This document shows, one piece after another, positions 29,588 to 39,774 of a DNA stretch of 49,936 bases. The position numbers were made by a program, and so were the translations under genes. Source of the DNA: Bacteroidota bacterium (GTDB taxonomy: Bacteria > Bacteroidota > Bacteroidia > AKYH767-A > OLB10). The DNA lies in the NCBI GenBank assembly GCA_947453935.1, contig CANGJU010000008.1, forward strand, positions 1 to 49,936. The letters are read 5' to 3'. Numbering within the stretch: the stretch's first letter is position 1; every line of letters starts with the position of its first letter. The notes under the pieces were generated by a model. It did no database searches. It was not told the origin of the DNA and saw only the letters and a program-made list of their open reading frames with translations.

Positions 29588-32326
29588 ATGAGTCAACATA
29601 GTATTATCGGAAATATTTCTCCAGAGTTAATGGATGAAATGTATCGTCAGTATCTGAGCAATCCAGATAGTGTAGATGCAAGCTGGAAACAATTTTTTTT
29701 AGGGTTTGATTTTGCCCGTGCCCGCTTTGGTGATGAAACTGATGTGGTTCCCGAAAAAGTAAATAAGGAATTTAAAGTTATAAACCTGATTAATGGGTAT
29801 CGCTCTCGAGGACACCTTTTCACAAAAACAAATCCTGTTCGCGAAAGAAGAAAATATCAACCTACTTTAGCAATAGAAAATTTCGGACTTGAACAGTCTG
29901 ATATGGAAACAGTTTTTTCAGCTGGGCAAGAATTAGGAATTGGTCCAGCTAAGCTAAAAGATATTATTGCTCACCTAGATGAAACATATTGCCAGAGTGT
30001 AGGTGCAGAGTATAAATACATCCGTAATCCTGAGGTTATTAAATGGCTTCAGTCGAGAATGGAAAGCTCTAAAAATCGTCAGGCGTTTTCTATCGAAGAG
30101 AAAAAGAGAATCCTTCATAAATTAAATGAAGCAGTTGCATTTGAAAATTTCTTACATACTAAATTTACAGGACAAAAGCGTTTTTCATTGGAAGGAGCAG
30201 AGTCTGCTATTCCTGCGTTAGATGCAGTGATTGATTCAGGAGCTGAGTTAGGCATCAAGGAGTTTGTTATCGGGATGGCGCACCGTGGAAGATTAAATGT
30301 GCTTGCTAATATTCTAGGTAAAAGTTATGAAGATATTTTTTCTGAATTTGAAGGAAAAGAATTTGATGCAAATGCTTTTAATGGTGATGTAAAATATCAT
30401 TTAGGTTTCTCTACAGATGTTGAAACAATGCATAAGAAGAAAGTGCATTTGAGTTTAACGCCAAACCCATCTCACCTCGAAACAGTTGATCCGATTGTTG
30501 AAGGAATTGTACGCGCTAAATTAGATGAAACCCCTGATTACACAGTAAACAGTATTGCACCAATTTTAATTCATGGTGATGCAGCTATTGCTGCGCAAGG
30601 AATCGTTTATGAAGTAATTCAGATGTCGTTGCTGAAAGGTTATTCTACAGGTGGAACCATTCATCTTGTAATTAATAATCAAGTAGGATTTACGACTAAC
30701 TATACGGATGCCCGTTCAAGTACGTATTGTACGGATATCGGAAAAGTAACATTGTCTCCTGTATTCCATGTGAATGGTGATGATGTTGAAGCGTTGATTT
30801 ATACGATTCGTTTAGCTATGGAATATCGTCAGACTTTCCATCAGGATGTGTTTATTGATATTTTATGTTACCGTAAATACGGACATAACGAAGGGGATGA
30901 ACCAAGATTTACGCAGCCTTTGTTGTACAAAGAAATTGCAAAGCATTTAAATCCTCGTGAGATTTATAATCAGAAGTTGTTATCAGAGGGAATTGTTGAG
31001 GCTAACCTTGCGAAGGAAATGGAAAAGTCGTTCAAAGACCTATTGCAAAGCAACCTTGATAATTCAAAGCTTCGTGAGAAAACAAAGGTGACACCTTTCA
31101 TGGAAGGCCGATGGTCAGAATATCGTTTAAGTACTCCTTCCGATTTTGATCAGTCGCCAAAAACAGCAGTCGATAAAAAAACGATAGTTGCTATTGCAGA
31201 AAAAATAACCTCGCTTCCTTCCGACAAAAAATTCTTCAATAAAATTGTTCGTCTCTTCGACGACCGTAAGCAAATGATGAAAGAGCCTGGTCGCCTAGAT
31301 TGGGCAATGGGTGAATTACTTGCTTATGCAACATTGATGAATGAAGGCTATCCCGTTCGCGTGAGTGGTCAGGATGTTGAGCGTGGTACATTTTCCCATA
31401 GGCATGCCGTTATACGCTTAGAAGATTCTGAAGAGCAGTATGTACCTTTAAACAACATTTCTGATAAGCAAGCACCGTTTTATATTTATAACTCGTTATT
31501 GAGTGAGTATGGTGTACTCGGATTTGAATATGGTTATTCATTTGCATCTCCTGATTCATTAGTTATCTGGGAAGCACAGTTTGGTGATTTTGGTAATGGA
31601 GCTCAAATTATCATCGATCAGTATTTAAGCAGTGCCGAAGACAAATGGCGCCGCATGAACGGATTGGTAATGTTGTTACCACATGGTTACGAAGGACAAG
31701 GGGCAGAGCATAGTAGTGCACGTTTAGAGCGTTTCTTACAATTATGTGCTGAACATAACATGCAAATAGCTAATTGTACAACCCCCGCTAATTTCTTTCA
31801 CTTGTTGCGCCGTCAGATGCATCGCGATTTTAGAAAACCATTAGTAGTATTTACTCCTAAGAGCTTATTGCGTCATCCAAAATGTGTTTCTGAAATTGCT
31901 GAATTAACCAATGGAGGATTCCAGGAAGTAATTGATGATGCTAAAGCAACTGCAAAATCTATACGCCGAGTTGTGTTCTGTTCTGGTAAAGTGTATTACG
32001 ATTTGTTGGAGCGTCAGGAAGCAGATAAAGAAAGTGGAGTAGCGGTAGTTCGTGTTGAGCAATTATATCCTTTCCCGCAAAAACAACTAGATGCAATTGT
32101 AGCGAAATATAAAAATGCAGCAGAATTAGTTTGGTTGCAAGAAGAGCCTGAAAATATGGGTGCTTGGTCGTACTTATTACGCACTTGGACCAATGTTGAT
32201 TTGAAATTAATTTCGCGTGATGCATGTGCGAGTCCTGCAACAGGTTCGCATAAACAACACGATAAAGAACAGCATGCACTTATTGAAAAAGCATTTGCAA
32301 AATCAGAAATACCAGTATTAATTTAA
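29588..32326 (+). CDS. sucA: 2-oxoglutarate dehydrogenase E1 component
   Basis: ELMDEMYRQYLSNPDSVDASWKQFF; GMAHRGRLNVLANILGKSYEDIFSEFEG; YEGQGAEHSSARLERFLQLCAEHNMQ; EEPENMGAW. Confidence 0.97.
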   Translation: MSQHSIIGNISPELMDEMYRQYLSNPDSVDASWKQFFLGFDFARARFGDETDVVPEKVNKEFKVINLINGYRSRGHLFTKTNPVRERRKYQPTLAIENFGLEQSDMETVFSAGQELGIGPAKLKDIIAHLDETYCQSVGAEYKYIRNPEVIKWLQSRMESSKNRQAFSIEEKKRILHKLNEAVAFENFLHTKFTGQKRFSLEGAESAIPALDAVIDSGAELGIKEFVIGMAHRGRLNVLANILGKSYEDIFSEFEGKEFDANAFNGDVKYHLGFSTDVETMHKKKVHLSLTPNPSHLETVDPIVEGIVRAKLDETPDYTVNSIAPILIHGDAAIAAQGIVYEVIQMSLLKGYSTGGTIHLVINNQVGFTTNYTDARSSTYCTDIGKVTLSPVFHVNGDDVEALIYTIRLAMEYRQTFHQDVFIDILCYRKYGHNEGDEPRFTQPLLYKEIAKHLNPREIYNQKLLSEGIVEANLAKEMEKSFKDLLQSNLDNSKLREKTKVTPFMEGRWSEYRLSTPSDFDQSPKTAVDKKTIVAIAEKITSLPSDKKFFNKIVRLFDDRKQMMKEPGRLDWAMGELLAYATLMNEGYPVRVSGQDVERGTFSHRHAVIRLEDSEEQYVPLNNISDKQAPFYIYNSLLSEYGVLGFEYGYSFASPDSLVIWEAQFGDFGNGAQIIIDQYLSSAEDKWRRMNGLVMLLPHGYEGQGAEHSSARLERFLQLCAEHNMQIANCTTPANFFHLLRRQMHRDFRKPLVVFTPKSLLRHPKCVSEIAELTNGGFQEVIDDAKATAKSIRRVVFCSGKVYYDLLERQEADKESGVAVVRVEQLYPFPQKQLDAIVAKYKNAAELVWLQEEPENMGAWSYLLRTWTNVDLKLISRDACASPATGSHKQHDKEQHALIEKAFAKSEIPVLI

Positions 32327-32362
32327 AATATAACGTAGCGCACCTACGAAAAAAATAAAATT

Positions 32363-33598
32363 ATGGCAGTAGAAATAAAAGTTCCTTCCCCAGGTGAGTC
32401 GATTAGTGAAGTACAAATTGCACGTTGGATTAAAAACGATGGTGATTATGTTGAAAAAGACGAAGAGATTGCAGAAATTGATTCTGATAAAGCAACGCTT
32501 ACATTAGTTGCTGAAGCGGATGGTGTTTTAAAAACATTAGCTAAAGAAGGTGAAACAATAGCTGTTGGATCAGTGGTTGCTTCAATCGATACATCAGCTA
32601 AAGCTCCAGTAAAGAAAGAAACTAAGAAAGCAGAACCTGCAAAGGTAGAAGCAGTAGCAGCACCAGTAGTAGCTGTAGCCGCAAGTGCAAAAGATTCATA
32701 TGCTAACGGACATCCAAGTGTAGCAGCTAAAAAGATGATGGACGAAAATAATATCGCCCCAAATCAGGTAGCTTCATCAGGAAAAGATGGTAGAATAACA
32801 AAAGGCGATGTGGTAAATGCAATGACGAATGGAACGCCACGTTTAGCAATGCCAACGCATGAAATATCTCGTGATCAGAAGCGTGAGAAAATGACAATGT
32901 TGCGCAAGAAAGTTTCTGAACGATTAGTTTCAGTAAAGCGTAATACAGCCATGCTAACTACTTTCAACGAAGTAGATATGAGTGCTGTAATGAATTTAAG
33001 AAAGCAATACAAAGATGCATTTAAAGAAAAACATGGAATTGGATTAGGCTTCATGAGTTTCTTTACAAAGGCAGTTACAGAAGCACTTCAGGCATTCCCT
33101 GCTGTGAATGCACAAATAGATGGAGATGAAATCGTATATCACAACTATTGCGATGTAGGTATTGCCGTTAGTGCTCCAAAAGGTTTGATGGTTCCTGTAA
33201 TTCGCAACGCTGAGGCATTAACCCTAGCTGAAATTGAATCGACAATTGCTACGCTTGCATCTAAAGCACGCGACGGAAAAATTACTATTGATGAAATGAA
33301 TGGCGGTACATTTACAATTACTAACGGCGGTGTATTTGGGTCAATGATGTCAACGCCTATTATTAATCCTCCTCAAAGTGCAATCTTAGGTATGCATAAT
33401 ATTGTTGAGCGTGCAGTGGTGGTGAATGGAAAAGTAGAAGTACGACCAATTATGTATCTGGCGCTTTCATATGATCATCGTATCATCGATGGCCGTGAGT
33501 CGGTGGGATTTTTAGTTAAGGTTAAACAAATGATAGAAGACCCTATTAAATTGATGACAGGCGGAACCGATCCTCTGAAAATATTATTAGGTGTATAA
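32363..33598 (+). CDS. sucB: Dihydrolipoyllysine-residue succinyltransferase (2-oxoglutarate dehydrogenase E2)
   Basis: Lipoyl domain [21 protein letters not shown]3-binding [13 protein letters not shown]; catalytic [18 protein letters not shown]. Confidence 0.97.
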   Translation: MAVEIKVPSPGESISEVQIARWIKNDGDYVEKDEEIAEIDSDKATLTLVAEADGVLKTLAKEGETIAVGSVVASIDTSAKAPVKKETKKAEPAKVEAVAAPVVAVAASAKDSYANGHPSVAAKKMMDENNIAPNQVASSGKDGRITKGDVVNAMTNGTPRLAMPTHEISRDQKREKMTMLRKKVSERLVSVKRNTAMLTTFNEVDMSAVMNLRKQYKDAFKEKHGIGLGFMSFFTKAVTEALQAFPAVNAQIDGDEIVYHNYCDVGIAVSAPKGLMVPVIRNAEALTLAEIESTIATLASKARDGKITIDEMNGGTFTITNGGVFGSMMSTPIINPPQSAILGMHNIVERAVVVNGKVEVRPIMYLALSYDHRIIDGRESVGFLVKVKQMIEDPIKLMTGGTDPLKILLGV

Positions 33599-33603
33599 TT
33601 TAT

Positions 33604-33630
33604 AAAGGCTCTTCAAAAAGGGCCTTTTTT
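33604..33630. terminator. Terminator between convergent sucB and the Nfu-type gene
   Basis: aaaggc...gcctttttt. Confidence 0.65.
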
Positions 33631-34261
33631 ATTCTGCAACTGCAATTACCTCGTGCACTTCAGGAAGCATTTGCTTTAATAAGTTTTCAATGCCCGATTT
33701 CAACGTAACTGTTGAAGAGGGACATCCACTGCACGCCCCTTTTAAAACAACGCTTACTGTTCCGTTATCAAACGATTTAAAATGAATTGCACCACCATCA
33801 CTTTCTACGGCTGGCTTTACATATTCTTCTAAAAGTTCAGTAATCTTTTTTTCTAATTCAGGCGATGAAGGAATAGATGGTCTTTCTTTCGTTTCTGCTA
33901 CTACCTCGTTTACTTTGACCTCTACTTTTTTTGAAGATGCAGGAACGTGCTCAGCATCAAATGGAGATCCAATAAATAAGGGTTCGCCCGACATTAAATA
34001 ACCACGAATAAATTCTCGAATGATATTGGTAACATCAAACCAGTCAACATCTGATTCTTTGTTTAGCGTTATGAAATTACTTGTGATAAAAACTTTGTTA
34101 ATCCCACTGAAAGAAAATAATGAAACGGCCATCGGGCAATTCACCGCAGCTTCTTTCGATTCGTATTCTACAACACCACCTTCCAAAAGGTTTATGTTAG
34201 CTACGAATTTCATACTATTAGGATTTGGCGTAAGTTCAGCGTAAATATTAATCGGTGTCAT
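33629..34261 (-). CDS. NifU/Nfu family Fe-S cluster scaffold/carrier protein
   Basis: N-terminal Nfu domain (AELTPNPNSMKFVAN) and C-terminal NifU domain with CxxC (LKGACSGCPSSTVTLKSGIENLL). Confidence 0.93.
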   Translation of the reverse strand: MTPINIYAELTPNPNSMKFVANINLLEGGVVEYESKEAAVNCPMAVSLFSFSGINKVFITSNFITLNKESDVDWFDVTNIIREFIRGYLMSGEPLFIGSPFDAEHVPASSKKVEVKVNEVVAETKERPSIPSSPELEKKITELLEEYVKPAVESDGGAIHFKSFDNGTVSVVLKGACSGCPSSTVTLKSGIENLLKQMLPEVHEVIAVAE

Positions 34262-34348
34262 AATTTTTCTAGGTAGTACGCAAAGTTAAACAACGCAATT
34301 TGTGTTTGGTTCACTTTCTTGTAAATTTAATTCAAACAATACTTATTG

Positions 34349-34356
34349 TAACTTCG
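34349..34356 (+). promoter_or_regulatory. Bacteroidetes -7-like element (TAACTTCG), near-leaderless
   Basis: 8 nt before ATG 34365. Confidence 0.5.
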
Positions 34357-34364
34357 CCCTTGGA

Positions 34365-35348
34365 ATGAGCTACCAACCAGAAAACTGTTTTACCATTTCA
34401 TCAGAGGATGAATTTAATGACTGTGCATTGGCCACTTTTCACTATCAGGCGGATAACGTTTTAGTTTATCAGCAATATATGCAGTTGTTGGGTATTAATC
34501 CTTTGGACGTTCATCACTATTCTCAAATACCTTTTCTTCCAGTTTCTGTTTTTAAATCTAAGTCGATTATTTCGGCACAGCAAATACCAGAAATTATTTT
34601 TACCAGCAGTGGCACAACAGGTATGATTACCTCGCAGCATCAGGTTGCCAAAGTTGATTTATATGAACAAAGTTTTAATCGGTGCTTTGAAATGTTTTAT
34701 GGGCCCGTTCATGACTATTGTATCATTGGATTATTGCCTGCTTATTTAGAGCGCAGCGGATCAAGCCTCGTTTACATGGTTGATCAGCTGATAAAGAATA
34801 GCAAACATATTAACTCAGGATTTTATTTAAATCAATATGCGGAGTTGCAGCTGTTGCTACAACAACTGAAAACGCAAAAGCAAAAAACAATTCTGATTGG
34901 TGTTACATTCGCTTTGTTGGATATGGCAGAAAATTTTTCGGTCGATTTCCCAGAGTTAATTGTGATGGAAACAGGAGGCATGAAGGGCCGGAGGAAGGAA
35001 ATTGTTCGCGAAGAATTACATCAGGTACTAACAAAAGGTTTTGGTGTAGAAAAGATTCATTCAGAATATGGAATGACAGAACTTTTGTCGCAGGCGTATT
35101 CAAAAGGTAATGGATTATTTAAGTGTCCTCCTTGGATGAAAATATGTATCCGTGAAATTAATGATCCGAAGCAACTGGTAAATGATGGTATAACTGGCGG
35201 GGTTAATATTATTGACTTGGCAAATTATTTTTCATGTTCCTTTATTTCAACGCAGGATTTAGGCAAAATTCATCCCGATAATCAGTTTGAAATAGTGGGG
35301 CGTTTTGATAACGCAGATTTACGTGGTTGTAATTTATTGGTTCAGTAA
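34365..35348 (+). CDS. Acyl-protein synthetase/LuxE-family protein (ORF extends to 34302)
   Basis: IPFLPVSVFKSKSI; IIFTSSGTTGMITSQHQV; VIMETGGMKGRRKEIVREELHQVL; IHSEYGMTELLSQAYS. Confidence 0.8.
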   Translation: MSYQPENCFTISSEDEFNDCALATFHYQADNVLVYQQYMQLLGINPLDVHHYSQIPFLPVSVFKSKSIISAQQIPEIIFTSSGTTGMITSQHQVAKVDLYEQSFNRCFEMFYGPVHDYCIIGLLPAYLERSGSSLVYMVDQLIKNSKHINSGFYLNQYAELQLLLQQLKTQKQKTILIGVTFALLDMAENFSVDFPELIVMETGGMKGRRKEIVREELHQVLTKGFGVEKIHSEYGMTELLSQAYSKGNGLFKCPPWMKICIREINDPKQLVNDGITGGVNIIDLANYFSCSFISTQDLGKIHPDNQFEIVGRFDNADLRGCNLLVQ

Positions 35349-35400
35349 AAATCTACTATAATTTAGACTCATTTCATCTTGTAAATAGATTGGTTTAAGT

Positions 35401-35408
35401 TACATTTG
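35401..35408 (+). promoter_or_regulatory. Bacteroidetes -7 element (TACATTTG), near-leaderless
   Basis: Perfect TAnnTTTG, 7 nt before ATG 35416. Confidence 0.65.
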
Positions 35409-35415
35409 CGCTCGC

Positions 35416-36306
35416 ATGGAAAACACGTTGCCTGCATCAAATACCTTGGAACTAAAACAAAAACTTCGCGATTATTCACAGCTCACAAAAATGAGACTTG
35501 CTACGCTAGTGGTTTTCTCTGCGGCAATGGCCTTTATGACAGCACCTGGTGAAGTTGATTTTGTCAAAATGGGATGGTTGGTTTTAGGTGGATTTTTAGT
35601 GACAGGCTCTGCCAACGGATTTAATCAGGTGATGGAGCGGGAGCTTGATAAGTTAATGGACAGAACTAAATCAAGACCATTACCCTCAATCAGAATGGGC
35701 GTTAACGAAGCATTAATGGTATGTATAGTTACGGGCTTAGTAGGGGTTTTTATTTTATGGTATTATACGAATCTGGCAAGTGCAGTTTTAGGACTCTTAG
35801 CTATTTTACTTTATACATTAGTTTATACACCTATGAAGCGTAAGTCGCCAATAGCAGTGTTTATTGGAGCGGTACCTGGGGCTATTCCTCCTTTATTAGG
35901 ATGGATTGCTGCAACAGGAAACTTTAATACGGCTGCATTGTTATTATTTGCGATACAGTTTTTATGGCAGTTCCCGCACTTTTGGGCAATTGCGTGGGTG
36001 ATGGATGACGATTATAAAAAAGCTGGATTTAATTTATTGCCAACAGGGAAGAGAGATAAAGGATCTGCCATGCAAACGGTTTTATATACGATAAGCCTTG
36101 TTCCCGTTGCAGTTATGCCATGGGTATTTGGTGTTTCAGGATGGCTTTCGTTAGTGCTCATGCTTGCAGTAACATTTTACTTTCTGTTTCAGGCAGTGCA
36201 GTTATACAGAGATTGCACAATTGAGTCGGCCAGAAAATTAATGTACGGGTCATTCTTCTATCTTCCAGTAGTTCAAATAGCAATGGTAATTGATAAAATA
36301 GGTTAA
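35416..36306 (+). CDS. ctaB: Protoheme IX farnesyltransferase
   Basis: SQLTKMRLATLVVFSAAMAF; GSANGFNQVMERELDKLMDRTKSRPLPS; YTPMKRKSPIAVFIGAVPGAIPPLLGW. Confidence 0.95.
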   Translation: MENTLPASNTLELKQKLRDYSQLTKMRLATLVVFSAAMAFMTAPGEVDFVKMGWLVLGGFLVTGSANGFNQVMERELDKLMDRTKSRPLPSIRMGVNEALMVCIVTGLVGVFILWYYTNLASAVLGLLAILLYTLVYTPMKRKSPIAVFIGAVPGAIPPLLGWIAATGNFNTAALLLFAIQFLWQFPHFWAIAWVMDDDYKKAGFNLLPTGKRDKGSAMQTVLYTISLVPVAVMPWVFGVSGWLSLVLMLAVTFYFLFQAVQLYRDCTIESARKLMYGSFFYLPVVQIAMVIDKIG

Positions 36307-36309
36307 TCT

Positions 36310-36891
36310 ATGGAAAATACAATCTCACAAAACACAAACGGAACAGAACCGATGATTCCTACACAAAAAATATTATTGTGGATAGCATTAGCAGGTATCA
36401 TCATGTTTTTTGCAGCTTTGATGTCGGGCTATATTGTCCGTCAGGCAGAGGGTAATTGGCTGGTATTTGAAATCCCATCCATGTTTTATGTTTCAACGGT
36501 TGTCATTCTTTTAAGTAGTTTGACAATGGAATTGTCTAAGTCGGCAATCAGAAAGGATGAGAATAAAAAGGCTTACCAGTATTTAGCTTATACATTAGCA
36601 TTAGGGTTAGTTTTCGTTGTTTGTCAGTTTATGGGCTGGAACCAACTAGTTGCAAATAACATCCATTTTTCTGGCGGAAATCCATCGGAATCATTCTTTT
36701 ACGCGATGTCGGGTTTGCACCTTGCCCATTTATCCTTTGGAGTAATAAGCATGTTGGTAACAACATATAAAGCAAAAAAGAACCGCTATTCTGCGAAAAA
36801 TCACTTGGGAATTTCACTTTGTGCCATATATTGGCACTTTTTAGATTTTCTTTGGTTGATTTTATTTGTATTTTTGGCGCTCTTTAGATGA
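36310..36891 (+). CDS. Cytochrome c oxidase subunit III family protein (short)
   Basis: MSGYIVRQAEGNWL; FFYAMSGLHLAHLSFGVISM; CAIYWHFLDFLWLILF. Confidence 0.88.
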   Translation: MENTISQNTNGTEPMIPTQKILLWIALAGIIMFFAALMSGYIVRQAEGNWLVFEIPSMFYVSTVVILLSSLTMELSKSAIRKDENKKAYQYLAYTLALGLVFVVCQFMGWNQLVANNIHFSGGNPSESFFYAMSGLHLAHLSFGVISMLVTTYKAKKNRYSAKNHLGISLCAIYWHFLDFLWLILFVFLALFR

Positions 36892-36933
36892 AATTTAGAT
36901 AATCTTTAAACTTTAAAACACTCTAACTACCGT

Positions 36934-37785
36934 ATGGCTGCAGAAGCTACACTTAACAACGAAAACTCTAACTCCAAACCTTGGGGTGGAGGAGTTTCTC
37001 CATTTGGAATCAGCTGGGGAAAAATGATGATGTGGTTCTTCCTTGTGTCGGATGCATTTACATTCTCCAGTTTAATTATTGCGTATGGTGCATTTCGTCA
37101 CCGTCATACTCAGGTGTGGCCTACTGCGAATGATGTGTTTACGCATTTTCCGTTTGTTCACGAACACTTGCCTTTGGCTTATGTAGGGTTAATGACCTTC
37201 ATCCTTATCATGAGTTCGGTAACAATGGTATTAGCTGTTGATGCAGGGCATAGAAGAGATAACCGCAGTGTTGCTATCTGGATGGGATTAACTATTATCG
37301 GCGGATTTATGTTCGTTGGTTCTCAGGCATGGGAGTGGTATAATTTCATTACAGGTACACCAAAAGGAGCTTTAATTACAAACATGGGTGAGATTTACCG
37401 TTTCCCAGAAAATGCTCCTAGCTTACATGCGCACACACATACTGCAATTCCTGATTGGGCATTAATTTCTCCTGATCATAAAGTTATTTCTGATAAAGCT
37501 GAAGTAGAAAGAATTAAATCGATTTCAAAACCTATCAAAGGTGCAAACCTTGTTAATAACGAATACGGACATCCGTTGTTTGCAGATTTCTTCTTCTTTA
37601 TTACGGGATTCCATGGGTTCCACGTATTTAGTGGGGTTGTAATTAACCTGATTATCTTCTTTAATGTTCTAAGCGGAGTTTATTCTCGTCGTGGTCATTA
37701 TGAGCATATTGAAAAAACAGGATTATATTGGCACTTTGTCGATTTAGTTTGGGTATTCGTATTTACCTTCTTCTACCTGGTTTAA
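36934..37785 (+). CDS. Cytochrome c oxidase subunit III (long, with soluble insertion)
   Basis: KMMMWFFLVSDAFTFSSLI; FFFFITGFHGFHVFSGVVINL; TGLYWHFVDLVWVFVFTFFYLV. Confidence 0.92.
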   Translation: MAAEATLNNENSNSKPWGGGVSPFGISWGKMMMWFFLVSDAFTFSSLIIAYGAFRHRHTQVWPTANDVFTHFPFVHEHLPLAYVGLMTFILIMSSVTMVLAVDAGHRRDNRSVAIWMGLTIIGGFMFVGSQAWEWYNFITGTPKGALITNMGEIYRFPENAPSLHAHTHTAIPDWALISPDHKVISDKAEVERIKSISKPIKGANLVNNEYGHPLFADFFFFITGFHGFHVFSGVVINLIIFFNVLSGVYSRRGHYEHIEKTGLYWHFVDLVWVFVFTFFYLV

Positions 37786-37815
37786 TTATTCAAAATCTTA
37801 AAAAGGAAATTAGTC

Positions 37816-38187
37816 ATGAGCGAACATCATAATCACGAAATGCACGGTTATTATACCGGCGACATTCATAATCAGTTTGTACCTGAACATTACGATCCTA
37901 AAAATCGTTCTGTTATCTGGAAAACGTTCTGGATTTTATTAATCATTACAATTGCAGAAGTAGCTATTGCATTTACAAGTATTTCTAAAGAAGTGCTAAT
38001 GGTTATTTTCATTACACTTACAGTAGTGAAGGCATACTTTATTGTTGCTTTCTTTATGCACTTGAAGCATGAGAAATTATCATTGGCGTATTGCATTTTA
38101 TTACCATTTATTCTAATTGTTTATTTAATAGCAATGTCGTTGACAGAAGCAAATTACTTAAACCTTTGGGATTTGATCTTTAAATAA
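37816..38187 (+). CDS. Cytochrome c oxidase subunit IV family protein
   Basis: Three TM segments, VWKTFWILLIITIAEVAIAF...VVKAYFIVAFFMHLKHEKLSLAY. Confidence 0.88.
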   Translation: MSEHHNHEMHGYYTGDIHNQFVPEHYDPKNRSVIWKTFWILLIITIAEVAIAFTSISKEVLMVIFITLTVVKAYFIVAFFMHLKHEKLSLAYCILLPFILIVYLIAMSLTEANYLNLWDLIFK

Positions 38188-38189
38188 GA

Positions 38190-38879
38190 GTGAAAAAATT
38201 CTGGATCTTATTCGGTTTATTGGCTGTCCCTTCCATCGCGTATTTGTATCTGCAAACAGGGAAAAACAATTTTAAACCACTCGAAATTTTAGGTCCGATA
38301 GAAGTAATTTCAAAAACCGTTGATGGTCGTCAGGTAAACGATACTGTTTATCACACTATCAACGGTTTTTCGCTTTTAAATCAGGATAGCGTTGTTGTTA
38401 CTGATTCGATTTTCAAAGGTAAAATTCATATTGCGAATTTTATGTTTACTACCTGCGGATCAATTTGTCCTAAAATGTCTAATGAAATGATGCGTGTTCA
38501 ACATGCATTTGAAAAAGATACCGATGTGGTTATTGTTTCTTACACGGTAGATCCAGAGCATGATACTCCATCTATTCTTAAAGAATATGCATTTAAGCAT
38601 AAGGCAATTACCAATAAATGGTTCTTTCTGACAGGAGACAAAAAAACAATCTATGACTTAGCTCGTAACTCGTATTTTCTGGTTGCTGGTGAAGGTGATG
38701 GCGGCCCTGAAGATTTTATTCATTCAGAGATGTTTACGCTTATAGATAAAGATGGTAGAATTCGTGGAGGAAAAGATAAGAAAGGAAATATGCTTACATA
38801 CGACGGCACTAACATTTTAGATGTAAACAGATTGATTGAAGATATTGATGTGCTGAAACGCGAATACAACAAACAATAA
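38190..38879 (+). CDS. SCO1/SenC family copper chaperone (GTG start)
   Basis: HIANFMFTTCGSICPKMSNEMMRVQ with CxxxC; SYTVDPEHDTPSILKEYA; IHSEMFTLIDKDGRIRG. Confidence 0.93.
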   Translation: MKKFWILFGLLAVPSIAYLYLQTGKNNFKPLEILGPIEVISKTVDGRQVNDTVYHTINGFSLLNQDSVVVTDSIFKGKIHIANFMFTTCGSICPKMSNEMMRVQHAFEKDTDVVIVSYTVDPEHDTPSILKEYAFKHKAITNKWFFLTGDKKTIYDLARNSYFLVAGEGDGGPEDFIHSEMFTLIDKDGRIRGGKDKKGNMLTYDGTNILDVNRLIEDIDVLKREYNKQ

Positions 38880-38914
38880 ATAATAATACTTGTTTTAAAG
38901 AAAATCCAACTAAT

Positions 38915-39457
38915 ATGTTCTCTAATTTATCCGAAAAAACAGTATTCCGAATTGTACTCTCATTATCGGTAGTAGTTTTTTTAGTAGTAGTATTGCTTAA
39001 TCAAAAAGTACTGCCTCGCCCAGAAGTATTACCTGCATTCGCAACGTTTTTACCTAAGCTAAATGCAATTATCAATGCAGCATGCACAATTCTTTTAATC
39101 CTTTCGTATCGTGCAATCAGAAGAAAAGACATCGCAACTCATAAACAATTAAACCTACTTACATTTTGTTTGTCTGCATTATTCCTTGTCTCATATGTAG
39201 CTTATCATTGGATGGCCGATGAAACAAAATTCCCTCTTGACAATCCATTAAGAACTGTATACCTTGCAATACTTATCTCTCACATTATATTAGCAGCAAT
39301 CGTATTACCGTTGGTGTTGATTTCTTTCTGGTACGGATTAAACAATAAGGTAGAACAGCATCGTAAGTTAACTCGCTTTTCATTTCCAATCTGGTTGTAT
39401 GTAACAACAACAGGTGTCATCGTTTATTTTATGATTTCACCTTATTATTCGTTTTAA
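38915..39457 (+). CDS. DUF420 family membrane protein
   Basis: LPAFATFLPKLNAIINAACTILLILSYRAIRRKDIATHKQLNL...TKFPLDNPLRTVYLAILISHIILA; located after SCO in the oxidase operon. Confidence 0.88.
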   Translation: MFSNLSEKTVFRIVLSLSVVVFLVVVLLNQKVLPRPEVLPAFATFLPKLNAIINAACTILLILSYRAIRRKDIATHKQLNLLTFCLSALFLVSYVAYHWMADETKFPLDNPLRTVYLAILISHIILAAIVLPLVLISFWYGLNNKVEQHRKLTRFSFPIWLYVTTTGVIVYFMISPYYSF

Positions 39458-39499
39458 TTATTGCAAATAAAAATTGTAGTCCGTAAATTTGATTTCACT

Positions 39500-39739
39500 A
39501 TGAAAAAAGCAATTCTTATTATCGCCTTATTGATTAATTTCTCTGTTATCACAGAAGTTAGCGCGCAATGTTCTATGTGCCGACAAGCAGCAGAGTCAGG
39601 AATTAAAAAAGGAGAGGTACAAGGACGAGGACTAAACAAAGGGATTTTATTTTTGATGGCCATTCCTTATGTATTAGGAGGCACCGCATTTATTATCTAT
39701 AAAAAGAATAAACGAAAGCAAACTACAATTGAACAATAA
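39500..39739 (+). CDS. Small secreted/membrane protein with CxxC after its signal peptide (ORF extends to 39461)
   Basis: MKKAILIIALLINFSVITEVSAQCSMCRQAAESGIKKGEVQGRGLNKGILFLMAIPYVLGGTAFIIYKKNKRKQTTIEQ. Confidence 0.75.
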   Translation: MKKAILIIALLINFSVITEVSAQCSMCRQAAESGIKKGEVQGRGLNKGILFLMAIPYVLGGTAFIIYKKNKRKQTTIEQ

Positions 39740-39743
39740 AATT

Positions 39744-39768
39744 AAAGTCGGTTAATCCCGACTTTTTT
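39744..39768 (+). terminator. Rho-independent terminator of the oxidase operon
   Basis: aaagtcgg-ttaatc-ccgacttttttt. Confidence 0.85.
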
Positions 39769-39774
39769 TATACC

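Noticed and set aside
31959-32279. 106-aa antisense ORF in sucA
   Set aside because: Antisense to conserved E1 C-terminal coding sequence; composition typical of a shadow ORF
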